DNA from: M55B165 sp051744245
Lineage (GTDB): Bacteria > Actinomycetota > Humimicrobiia > Humimicrobiales > Humimicrobiaceae
NCBI GenBank assembly: GCA_051744245.1
Contig: JBNJCV010000071.1
Location: forward strand, 1 to 7,888
DNA length: 7,888 nucleotides
Direction of reading: 5' to 3'
Shown here piece by piece: positions 1-5,683 of the stretch. The notes under the pieces are model-generated. The model searched no databases, was not told the DNA's origin, and saw nothing but the letters and a program-made list of their open reading frames with translations. A program made the translations under genes and the position numbers. Position 1 is the stretch's first letter; the number at the start of each line of letters is the position of its first letter.

Positions 1-389
1 GAAAAATTGATTTTACTGATGAGTACTTTAATGTCCTTGAAGAAAAGCAGATTGCTGAAGAAAGGATAGAGCTTGAAAGAAATGTACTTGAGCAGGAAAG
101 GATTAAAAAGGAGCAAGTAATTATTCAGTCTGAAGCAGAGGCTGAACAAATTACTATCAAGGGTGAATCCCTAAGAGAATACCCGGAGATTATACAGCTT
201 GAGTTCATACAGAAATTATCCCCGAACATAAATTGGGGAATATTGCCTGAAGGAATAGTGCCTTTAGTAGATTTGGGAGGTTTGCAGGGAGAGATTGAAA
301 GTATAACTCCGGAGACAACCACCCAGATACCTGCAGAGACGGAAACAGAAGAAGAACAAGCACTCCCCGAGGAAGAAGTAAACCAGTAA
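1..389 (+). CDS. SPFH/prohibitin-family membrane-associated protein, C-terminal part (5' truncated)
   Basis: The frame is open from base 3 and ends at TAA 387-389, giving 128 residues of a gene that begins outside the window. The visible part opens with a highly charged Glu/Lys/Arg/Gln helix (about residues 10-55) in which EKQIAEE and QSEAEAEQITIKGESLRE are the alanine/glutamate-rich coiled coil that follows the SPFH (band 7) domain in prohibitin-like proteins. Next come EIIQLEFIQKLSPNINWGILP and a valine/leucine stretch typical of the end of this family, then an acidic Thr/Glu tail. Family knowledge: such proteins are anchored by an N-terminal membrane helix and oligomerise into ring-shaped scaffolds, often linked to membrane proteases or lipid domains. 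The SPFH domain and the anchor are not in this window, so the subfamily cannot be decided. A hairpin at 410-434 closes the unit. Confidence 0.75.
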   Translation, partial: KIDFTDEYFNVLEEKQIAEERIELERNVLEQERIKKEQVIIQSEAEAEQITIKGESLREYPEIIQLEFIQKLSPNINWGILPEGIVPLVDLGGLQGEIESITPETTTQIPAETETEEEQALPEEEVNQ

Positions 390-409
390 AGAGAATCAAT
401 TTAGAAATT

Positions 410-434
410 GGGCGTAAACTAATAGTTTGCGCCC
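410..434 (+). terminator. Hairpin terminator after the SPFH gene
   Basis: GGGCGTAAACT and AGTTTGCGCCC form an 11-bp stem, with one T-G wobble, around a 3-base AAT loop. It starts 20 bases after the SPFH stop. Only a short, interrupted T-rich tail (TTGCTGTT) follows, so termination may be partial. The hairpin ends 8 bases before the GGAGG of the next gene, so read-through transcripts would carry it in the leader of the phosphatase gene. Confidence 0.6.
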
Positions 435-442
435 TTGCTGTT

Positions 443-447
443 GGAGG
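443..447 (+). promoter_or_regulatory. Ribosome binding site that fixes the TTG start of the phosphatase
   Basis: GGAGG lies 6 bases before TTG 454-456. A longer in-frame start at TTG 427 would put this site inside the coding region, would begin inside the terminator stem and would add a cysteine-rich N-terminal extension unlike the family, so 454 is preferred. Confidence 0.8.
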
Positions 448-453
448 TTACAC

Positions 454-1242
454 TTGGTTAAATTAATAGCGATAGATCTTGACGGAACTTTATTTAACTC
501 TAAATCAAAGATAAGCACAGAAAACAGGGAAGCCATAAAAAGCTGTCTGGATAAGGGCATTAAAGTTATATTGTCTACAAGTAAAACTATTTATTCGGTA
601 GGTAAAATAATAAAAGAGCTGGGACTAGTAGATCCCCAAATGGCTTCAGGCGGGGCGGCAATAATAAATAAGGATTTAGAGCCACTGTTTACATTAAAGG
701 TTCCTCCCAATATAGTAGGTGAGGTAATAGATTTAAGCCGCAAGTATAAAAAAGGCCTGGCCCTAAGCTCGGCAGACGGAAACATCTATTATGAAAGCAA
801 ACATCCGGGTATAGAGCATATTGCTAGCACTGGTGACAGGGTAATAAGGGTAGGCAGTCTTAGGGAGAGGAAAATAATGGACAACATCCTTTTGATTACC
901 CTTACCATTGATTCCGGTGATAGGTTTAACAAGATAATCAAGGATAATTTTAATGGACGGGTAAAAATAAAGAGAGGCGGCCCAATTTTTCTGACAATTT
1001 TAAACAAGAAGGCAGGCAAGCTGTTCGCATTGAAAAAAATAATGGAAATGGTGGGAATAACCAAAGCCGAAATTGTTTCCATAGGGGATAGCGAAAACGA
1101 TCTGGAGACTATAAAATTTGCTGGAGTAGGCATAGCCATGGCCAATGCGCCGGAGAGCCTTAAAAGAGCAGCTAACTATACTGTTTCAAACAATGATCTC
1201 AATGGTGTGGCAGAAGCCCTTCATAAATATTGCCTGAAATAA
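454..1242 (+). CDS. Cof-type HAD-IIB family phosphatase
   Basis: This is a 262-residue HAD hydrolase of normal Cof/HAD-IIB length, starting at TTG with a well-placed GGAGG. Motif I is IAIDLDGTLF, with nucleophile Asp8 and acid/base Asp10. Motif II is STSKT (about residues 41-45). The motif III lysine is probably Lys189 in GKLFALKKI. Motif IV is GDSENDLE (211-218), with the Mg-binding Asp212 and Asp216, followed by the family signature GVGIAMANAPESLK. The C2 cap domain lies between motifs II and III. The family dephosphorylates sugar phosphates, phosphoglycolate, flavin or similar small phosphates in the cytoplasm; the substrate cannot be read here. Motif II has SKT where most Cof proteins have TGR. 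SKT is typical of mannosyl-3-phosphoglycerate phosphatases, but the rest of the protein looks more like Cof. The VIT-family gene follows after one base, so the two are almost certainly co-translated. Confidence 0.88.
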   Translation: MVKLIAIDLDGTLFNSKSKISTENREAIKSCLDKGIKVILSTSKTIYSVGKIIKELGLVDPQMASGGAAIINKDLEPLFTLKVPPNIVGEVIDLSRKYKKGLALSSADGNIYYESKHPGIEHIASTGDRVIRVGSLRERKIMDNILLITLTIDSGDRFNKIIKDNFNGRVKIKRGGPIFLTILNKKAGKLFALKKIMEMVGITKAEIVSIGDSENDLETIKFAGVGIAMANAPESLKRAANYTVSNNDLNGVAEALHKYCLK

Positions 1243-1243
1243 A

Positions 1244-1840
1244 ATGAAAAACAGAATAAAAATATATCTAGAAAAAGTAAAAACTTACAATAAAATAGCC
1301 AATATCTCTAAAATTGTCAGGAGGTATTTTGCAGTTAATGGTTTTGATGGGGTAATTACTATTATTGGGGTGCTTATGGGGAATTATATAATAGGAACCC
1401 AGGATTACATGAATGTTATAATAACTGGGACAGCTGTATGCATTTCTTTGGGAGTATCAGGAGTTTGGAGCGCCTATAATAGTGAAAGCGCTGAAAGAAA
1501 AAAAGAGATAGACGATCTTGAAAAATATACTCTTCATGATTTAGATAGAACTGTGATTTCAGAGGCCCAAAGCTTTGCGACTAAAGTATTGTCGGCAGTA
1601 AACGGCCTTTCTCCAGTCATTACTGCCTTAATACCTATTATTCCATTCTTTTTTGGTTCTATAATTCCAATAGAGTATAGTTTTTATGCAGGGTTTGCTT
1701 TAGCTTTCTTGGTGCTTCTGGGGATAGGGTTGTTTTTAGGCAAGATATCTAAAAGCAACTTGATTATTAGTGGAATAAAAATGGTAATAGCGGGAGGATT
1801 TACTGCAGGGCTAAGCTTCCTTTTGAAATTTATAAATTAA
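1244..1840 (+). CDS. VIT1/CCC1-family integral membrane protein (putative metal ion transporter)
   Basis: This is a 198-residue membrane protein with about five hydrophobic segments: roughly residues 33-51, 57-77, 122-143, 146-167 and 174-196. The first segment, NGFDGVITIIGVLMG, matches the NDG..S..G opening of VIT1/CCC1 proteins. The second runs into a long cytosolic charged helix (ESAERKKEIDDLEKY, about 81-95). The third begins GLSPVITALIPIIPFFFG, like the proline-containing third helix of the family. Known members export Fe(II) or Mn(II) from the cytosol or into vacuoles, but many small prokaryotic relatives are uncharacterised, so the substrate is an inference. ATG 1244 is one base after the phosphatase stop and has no good Shine-Dalgarno, which points to translational coupling. 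The length and the weak glycine pattern place it among divergent members. Confidence 0.65.
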   Translation: MKNRIKIYLEKVKTYNKIANISKIVRRYFAVNGFDGVITIIGVLMGNYIIGTQDYMNVIITGTAVCISLGVSGVWSAYNSESAERKKEIDDLEKYTLHDLDRTVISEAQSFATKVLSAVNGLSPVITALIPIIPFFFGSIIPIEYSFYAGFALAFLVLLGIGLFLGKISKSNLIISGIKMVIAGGFTAGLSFLLKFIN

Positions 1841-1843
1841 AGA

Positions 1844-1869
1844 AAAAGCGGGCTTGCAAGCCCGCTTTT
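1844..1869. terminator. Bidirectional intrinsic terminator between the VIT-family gene and glnA
   Basis: This is a perfect 26-bp palindrome: AAAAGCGGGC, TTGCAA at the centre, GCCCGCTTTT. It sits in the 35-bp gap between the stop codons of two convergent genes. Plus-strand transcripts end in CTTTTCTGT and minus-strand transcripts in CTTTTTCTTT, so each direction has a U-tract after a GC-rich stem. It is probably stronger for glnA, whose stop lies 6 bases before the palindrome. Confidence 0.92.
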
Positions 1870-1875
1870 CTGTCC

Positions 1876-3213
1876 CTATAGTACAGACAGGTAATTTTCT
1901 AATTCATAATTTGAAACATGGGTTCTATACCTATCCCATTCAATTTTTTTGTTATCTATGAATTTTTCGAAAATGTGGGCTCCCAGAGTTTCTTTAACCA
2001 GCTTGCTTCCTTCCATGAGCCTAACTGCTTCAAATAGGTTGTTGGGAAGAGTTTCAATGCCAGCTTCCTCTCTCCTTCTTTCATCCATTTCAAATATGTT
2101 TTTCTCTATGGGGTCTGAGAGTGGGAGATTTTTTTCCATGCCTTCCAATCCTGCAGCAAGCATAACGCTAAATGCAAGATAGGGATTACATGCAGGGTCA
2201 GGACACCTGAATTCCACCCTCATAGATTTTTCTTTCCCTGGTTTGTACATAGGAACCCTTACCAGGGTAGACCTATTTCTCCTTGCCCATGATATATAAA
2301 CAGGAGCTTCATATCCGGGGACCAGCCTTTTGTATGAATTTACCCACTGGTTGGTTATTGCAACTATTTCCTTGGAATGCTTGAGAATTCCCGCTATATA
2401 GCTTTTGCCTTCGCTTGATAAGTGGTATTTGTCACTGGGGTCATAAAATAAGTTTTTATCTCCCTTAAACAGGGACTGGTGGGTATGCATTCCGCTCCCG
2501 TTTACTCCAAAAATGGGTTTGGGCATAAAAGTTGCATAAACTTCATGCCTGGTTGCAACCTCCTTTACTATTAGCCTGTAAGTCATTGCATTGTCTGCCA
2601 TGGTTAAGGCATCAGTATACCTAAGGTCAATTTCGTGCTGGGAAGGGGCGACTTCGTGGTGGGAATACTCTACACCTATGCCCATAGCTTCCAGGAATAG
2701 AACAGTATCCCTCCTTAAGCCGCTGGCTACATCCAAGGTGGTTAAGTCGAAGTAGCCGCCCTTATCCAGTATTTCCGGTATTCCAACATCGGATTTAAAA
2801 TAAAAAAATTCCAGTTCCGGGCCCACATAGAATGTATAACCTAGGTTTTTTGCTTTTTCTAAAATTCTTCTTAATACTCCTCTGGGATCACCTTCAAAGG
2901 GTGTCCCATCAGGATTTAAAATGTCACAAAACATCCTGGCAACTCCATGCTCCTTTGGACTCCAGGGAAGTATTTGGAAAGTATTGGGGTCGGGCATGGC
3001 AATTACATCACTTTCTTCAATTCTAGAAAAACCTTCAATGGATGATCCATCAAACCCCATGCCTTCTTCTAAAGCTCCTTCCAGTTCCTCAACCGTGATG
3101 GCAAAACTCTTTAAAAATCCCTGAACGTCAGTAAACCATAGCCTGATAAATTTAATGCCATTATCCTTTGCTTTCTTTAAAACATATTCTTTCATTTCAT
3201 CATTTTTTGTCAT
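1876..3213 (-). CDS. glnA: Glutamine synthetase, type I (short, alpha-like form)
   Basis: This 445-residue cytosolic enzyme makes glutamine from glutamate, ammonia and ATP. GSI signatures appear in order: the N-terminal beta-grasp with GFDGSSIEGFSRIEESD (53-69), the first metal ligands in GPELEFF (Glu133, Glu135), HHEVAPSQHEID (185-196, Glu187 and Glu194), NGSGMHTHQSL (238-248, His243), the Glu flap in VPGYEAP (Glu302), RRNRST (311-316) and the ATP-site region FRCPDPACNPYLAF (335-348). The length fits GSI-alpha; the beta form is near 470. Arg64 in GFSRIEESD corresponds to the Arg that mediates glutamine feedback inhibition in Bacillus GS. At the adenylylation position (NLYDLP in enteric GS) the sequence is NIFEMD, with Phe374 in place of Tyr. 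Regulation is therefore probably feedback and transcriptional. AGGAGG lies 4 bases before ATG. The gene has its own promoter and box operator. Confidence 0.97.
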   Translation of the reverse strand: MTKNDEMKEYVLKKAKDNGIKFIRLWFTDVQGFLKSFAITVEELEGALEEGMGFDGSSIEGFSRIEESDVIAMPDPNTFQILPWSPKEHGVARMFCDILNPDGTPFEGDPRGVLRRILEKAKNLGYTFYVGPELEFFYFKSDVGIPEILDKGGYFDLTTLDVASGLRRDTVLFLEAMGIGVEYSHHEVAPSQHEIDLRYTDALTMADNAMTYRLIVKEVATRHEVYATFMPKPIFGVNGSGMHTHQSLFKGDKNLFYDPSDKYHLSSEGKSYIAGILKHSKEIVAITNQWVNSYKRLVPGYEAPVYISWARRNRSTLVRVPMYKPGKEKSMRVEFRCPDPACNPYLAFSVMLAAGLEGMEKNLPLSDPIEKNIFEMDERRREEAGIETLPNNLFEAVRLMEGSKLVKETLGAHIFEKFIDNKKIEWDRYRTHVSNYELENYLSVL

Positions 3214-3242
3214 GTTTCCTCCTAAAATTAAATTTGATTGTT

Positions 3243-3248
3243 ATTATA
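3243..3248 (-). promoter_or_regulatory. glnA promoter -10 box
   Basis: On the minus strand this is a perfect TATAAT, about 30 bases before the glnA ATG. No good -35 hexamer exists at 16-18 bases upstream; CATAAC-like sequence is there instead. A missing -35 next to paired operator boxes suggests that the promoter depends on an activator. Confidence 0.65.
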
Positions 3249-3256
3249 CCCTAAAA

Positions 3257-3287
3257 TTTTACATAGTTATGTTAAATCTATGTAAAA
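3257..3287 (-). promoter_or_regulatory. Putative GlnR-like operator of glnA, overlapping a perfect dyad
   Basis: Two minus-strand boxes, TTTAC (3286-3282) and TTAAC (3275-3271), are 11 bp apart with 6 bases between them. The 18-base segment around them matches the amtB upstream region at 17 positions. The same stretch contains an exact 10-bp inverted repeat, TTTTACATAG at 3257-3266 and CTATGTAAAA at 3278-3287, with an 11-base spacer. The second box lies 22 bases upstream of the TATAAT. The boxes fit the tandem half-site pattern bound by OmpR-type regulators. Binding by the regulator at 4970-5623 is inferred. Confidence 0.6.
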
Positions 3288-3289
3288 TC

Positions 3290-3631
3290 TCAGCCAATTG
3301 CTTCATTTCCTTCCTCTCCAGTCCTTATCCTGATGCATCTTTGTAGATCTAGTATAAAAATCTTGCCATCACCAATATTCCCTGTATAAGCTCCTTTCTT
3401 TATGGCGTTAATGGTGGGTTCTACAAATTCATCATTTACTGCAATCTCAAGCCTTACTTTCTTTAACAAATTTACTTCTGTTATGACTCCCCGGTAAGTT
3501 TCTGTAAATCCTTTTTGCTGTCCGCAGCCAAGGACATTAGTTACTGTCATCTTGTGTATCTCGTTTTCAAATAAAGCTTTTTTTACATCTGGCAGCCGGT
3601 GTGGCTGGATCATTGCTATTATTAATTTCAT
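3290..3631 (-). CDS. glnB: PII nitrogen regulatory protein (GlnB/GlnK type)
   Basis: This is a 113-residue, full-length PII protein. The N-terminus MKLIIAMIQPHRLPDVKKAL and the second half, KGAYTGNIGDGKIFILDL (79-96) and RIRTGEEG (101-108), carry the ATP-binding B- and C-loop features. The T-loop (about 37-55) reads GQQKGFTETYRGVITEVNLL. Gln39 is kept; it contacts 2-oxoglutarate/Mg-ATP in known PII proteins. Tyr46 is present, but position 51 is Thr, so the tyrosine uridylylated by GlnD in proteobacteria is missing, and position 49 is Val, so the serine phosphorylated in cyanobacteria is missing as well. Trimeric PII typically senses ATP/ADP and 2-oxoglutarate and plugs the ammonium channel. 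Its gene follows amtB by 9 bases and its AGGAGG overlaps the amtB stop codon, so this is a coupled amtB-glnK pair. By context glnK would be an equally good name. Confidence 0.95.
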   Translation of the reverse strand: MKLIIAMIQPHRLPDVKKALFENEIHKMTVTNVLGCGQQKGFTETYRGVITEVNLLKKVRLEIAVNDEFVEPTINAIKKGAYTGNIGDGKIFILDLQRCIRIRTGEEGNEAIG

Positions 3632-3640
3632 GGTTTCCTC

Positions 3641-4882
3641 CTAATCATTGTTAAATATTTGAAATCCGGAATAAGCTTCCATCGCATGCTCTTCTATATC
3701 TAGCCCTTTTAACTCAGTTTCCCTAGAAACCCTTAGGCCTATAATTTTACTTAGAACAAAGAAAATTAATAGCATGCTCCCGAAAGTCCAGGCAAAGACA
3801 CTTATAACTCCTATAAGCTGGGTGAGAAGAAGACCTGCTCCTCCGCCGAAGAAAAGGCCGGATATATTGCCAAATCCGCCAATTTCCGCATAATCCGCCT
3901 GGGCAAATAAGCCTACCGCAAGAGTGCCAAAAGCACCGCAAATACCGTGGACTGAAATAGCGCCAACAGGATCATCTATTCTTAATTTCTGGTCAAATAT
4001 TTCTACAAAAACTGGGCAAAGAACTCCAGCAATAATACCAATTACAATGGCACTGAATGGGGAGACTACTGCACAGCCGGCAGTTATTGCTACCAGTCCC
4101 GCTAAAGCCCCGTTTAAGGCCATAGACGCATCTGGCTTTTTGTATCTTACCCATACAAAAAACATAGAAGCTGTGGCCGCGCTGGCAGCAGCTAAAGTTG
4201 TAGTTACTGCAACCGTGGATAATGCCTGGCTGGAACCGGATAATGTGGAGCCGCAGTTAAAGCCAAACCAGCCAAACCATAATATAAATACGCCTAATGC
4301 GGCCAATGATATATTGTGGCCCGGAATAGCTCTCGAAGTGCCATCAGGTCCATATTTGCCATATCTTGGACCTAAAATTAGGGCTCCAGCAAGTGCAGCC
4401 CAGCCTCCTACAGAATGCACAACTGTTGAACCTGCAAAATCAATCATCCCCAAAGAAGAAAGCCAGCCGCCGCCCCAAATCCAGTGTCCCACTATTGGGT
4501 AAATCAATGCAGTTAAGAAAACTGTATAAACCAGATAACTCCTAAACCGGGTCCTTTCTGCCATAGCCCCTGAAACGATGGTGGCTGCAGTTGCTGCAAA
4601 AACAGCCTGGAAAATCCATAAGGCAAAGTTGCTTGTATTGGCCGGGTTGATAATAGAAAGCAGGAAACTGTCTCTTCCAACAAACCCCCCAATATCTGTT
4701 CCAAACATCAGCCCATAGCCTAAAAAGAAAAATACCAATACTCCAAGGGAAAAATCCATTAAATTCTTCATTAAAATGTTTACTGCATTTTTAGCCCTGG
4801 TAAAGCCAACTTCTACCATTGCAAACCCTGCCTGCATGAAAAAAACTAAAAAAGTAGCCAGCAGAATCCAAATCGTGTCCAT
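3641..4882 (-). CDS. amtB: Ammonium transporter (Amt/Rh family)
   Basis: This is a 413-residue membrane channel that imports ammonium. It begins with a TM1-like segment (MDTIWILLATFLVFFMQAGFA) and has no cleaved leader, consistent with many 11-TM Amt proteins. Key features are visible: VEVGFTRAKNAVNI (23-36), the phenylalanine gate region FQAVFA (Phe91, Phe95), the recruitment-site tryptophan region HWIWGGGWL (133-141), the DFAGSTVVH motif with Asp148 and pore His156, WFGFNCGS (205-212), and the second pore histidine His312 in ISVHGICGAFGTLA. The short cytosolic tail RVSRETELKGLDIEEHAMEAY (384-404) is the part that PII contacts in characterised Amt proteins. AGGAGG lies 5 bases before the ATG. 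The upstream gap holds four 11-bp-phased boxes, so expression is probably nitrogen-controlled. The next gene is PII. Confidence 0.97.
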   Translation of the reverse strand: MDTIWILLATFLVFFMQAGFAMVEVGFTRAKNAVNILMKNLMDFSLGVLVFFFLGYGLMFGTDIGGFVGRDSFLLSIINPANTSNFALWIFQAVFAATAATIVSGAMAERTRFRSYLVYTVFLTALIYPIVGHWIWGGGWLSSLGMIDFAGSTVVHSVGGWAALAGALILGPRYGKYGPDGTSRAIPGHNISLAALGVFILWFGWFGFNCGSTLSGSSQALSTVAVTTTLAAASAATASMFFVWVRYKKPDASMALNGALAGLVAITAGCAVVSPFSAIVIGIIAGVLCPVFVEIFDQKLRIDDPVGAISVHGICGAFGTLAVGLFAQADYAEIGGFGNISGLFFGGGAGLLLTQLIGVISVFAWTFGSMLLIFFVLSKIIGLRVSRETELKGLDIEEHAMEAYSGFQIFNND

Positions 4883-4913
4883 AAAAGCCTCCTGTTTTTA
4901 TTTAATTGGAGAC

Positions 4914-4919
4914 ATTCTA
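4914..4919 (-). promoter_or_regulatory. Possible amtB promoter -10 box
   Basis: On the minus strand the hexamer is TAGAAT, one mismatch from consensus, about 31 bases before the amtB ATG. It begins 10 bases after the last of four operator boxes. The third box is 21 bases upstream, close to the 22 bases between the second box and -10 at glnA. An overlapping TAATAT at 4920-4925 is an alternative. No convincing -35 is seen. Confidence 0.4.
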
Positions 4920-4929
4920 ATATTAAATT

Positions 4930-4967
4930 ATTTCACGGAAGTTAAGGGGATGTTAAATCTTTGTAAA
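4930..4967 (-). promoter_or_regulatory. Four-box 11-bp-phased operator upstream of amtB (putative GlnR-like site)
   Basis: On the minus strand the boxes are TTTAC (4967-4963), TTAAC (4956-4952), TTAAC (4945-4941) and GAAAT (4934-4930), each separated by exactly 6 bases. Four pentamers on one face of the helix are what a pair of winged-helix dimers would bind. The arrangement resembles the actinobacterial GlnR pattern of alternating GTNAC and GAAAC boxes with 6-base spacers. The first two boxes match the glnA upstream site almost base for base. The array begins 2 bases after the stop codon of the regulator gene, so the likely binder and its site are adjacent. Confidence 0.65.
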
Positions 4968-4969
4968 CT

Positions 4970-5623
4970 TCAAGAAGAAAACATGTAACCGACATTCCTT
5001 ACAGTTTTTATCATAAGGTGGTAGGGGGAGGGAAGTTTTGAGCGCAACCTTCTAATATGGACATCAACAGTCCTGCTACCGCCATAATAGTCATACTCCC
5101 AGATAATAGAAAGAAGCTTTTTCCTGGAAAAGACCTTGTCCCGGTTTTCTAAAAGCAACCTTAGCAGTTCATATTCCTTGAAGGTAAGCTCTATTGGCTG
5201 CTTGTCAACCATTAGTTCGTATTTATCAAGGTTTAATACCAGGTTACCCACTACTATGCTGTTGTTTAGTGAAATTCCCTTCTTGTTAAAAAGAGCAAGT
5301 CTTATCCTGGCCTCTAATTCATTGGTAACCTGTTTTTCTAAAACAAAGTCATCTAACAAAAAGTCAAGCCTGTCAAGCAAGTTAAGCTGGCTTATTTTAA
5401 GAATTAGTATAGTAGGAATCTTGGCCTTGTTTATAGCAGTGGTATAATTTTTTGGAAAAGGAGGACCAGAGTCTTTGCCAGTTATATCAACCAGAAGCAG
5501 CTGATATTTTTTCAAATTATCTAACTCATTTTCCTTGGCGACGTCTACCCTTAGGGACCCTTTTATTAATTTCTGGATATTTTCAATACTATCTTTATTT
5601 TTTGAGTGCAATAATATTTCCAT
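4970..5623 (-). CDS. OmpR-family, GlnR-like transcriptional regulator with degenerate receiver domain
   Basis: This is a 217-residue two-domain regulator. Residues 1-112 have the size and strand/helix rhythm of a receiver domain: LLLVD with Asp46 at the usual phosphorylation position, and a lysine in FVLEKQVTNELEARIRLAL. However, the acidic pair normally found after the first strand is absent (ILLHSKN), and the Thr/Ser switch position is hydrophobic (TILILKIS), so classical phosphorylation is doubtful. Residues about 124-216 form a winged-helix DNA-binding domain: ELTFKEYELLRLLLENRDKVFSRKKLL, the recognition region YDYYGGSRTVDVHIRRLRSKL (178-198) and TVRNVGYMF. The GGSRTVDVH and TVRNVGY segments closely resemble actinobacterial GlnR, an orphan regulator of nitrogen genes with an atypical receiver. 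No histidine kinase gene is next to it. Its neighbours are nadE upstream and amtB-glnB-glnA downstream, supporting a nitrogen role. No strong ribosome site precedes the ATG. A generic PhoP/OmpR-type regulator is the alternative. Confidence 0.85.
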   Translation of the reverse strand: MEILLHSKNKDSIENIQKLIKGSLRVDVAKENELDNLKKYQLLLVDITGKDSGPPFPKNYTTAINKAKIPTILILKISQLNLLDRLDFLLDDFVLEKQVTNELEARIRLALFNKKGISLNNSIVVGNLVLNLDKYELMVDKQPIELTFKEYELLRLLLENRDKVFSRKKLLSIIWEYDYYGGSRTVDVHIRRLRSKLPSPYHLMIKTVRNVGYMFSS

Positions 5624-5653
5624 GGCTAAAACTTTAAAAGTAAAAATACCATA

Positions 5654-5659
5654 ATTATC
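5654..5659 (-). promoter_or_regulatory. Weak candidate -10 box for the GlnR-like gene
   Basis: The 60-bp gap between nadE and the regulator is very AT-rich and has no terminator hairpin. GATAAT (one mismatch) on the minus strand lies 30 bases before the ATG, but no -35 hexamer is visible at a proper distance. The regulator may instead be transcribed from the nadE side. Confidence 0.25.
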
Positions 5660-5683
5660 TATAAATTTAACCGAATAGGATGT

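Noticed and set aside
427..1242. Longer phosphatase starting at TTG 427
   Set aside because: The start lies in the terminator stem, has no ribosome site, and adds a cysteine-rich extension before the conserved opening; GGAGG at 443-447 points to TTG 454.
3257..3287. Intrinsic terminator after glnB formed by the dyad
   Set aside because: The stem is AT-rich with an 11-base loop and lacks a proper U-tract; a protein-binding site is more likely.
3267..3290. Bacillus-type TnrA/GlnR box (TGTNA-N7-TNACA) upstream of glnA
   Set aside because: A left half TGTTA is present but the right half does not match TNACA; direct boxes at 11-bp spacing explain the shared bases better.
3924..4502. 192-residue plus-strand open frame opposite amtB
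   Set aside because: It is the antisense shadow of strongly conserved amtB codons, has no ribosome site and no recognisable domain.
4883..4969. Sigma-54 (-24/-12) promoter before amtB
   Set aside because: No GG and GC pair with the required spacing was found on the minus strand.
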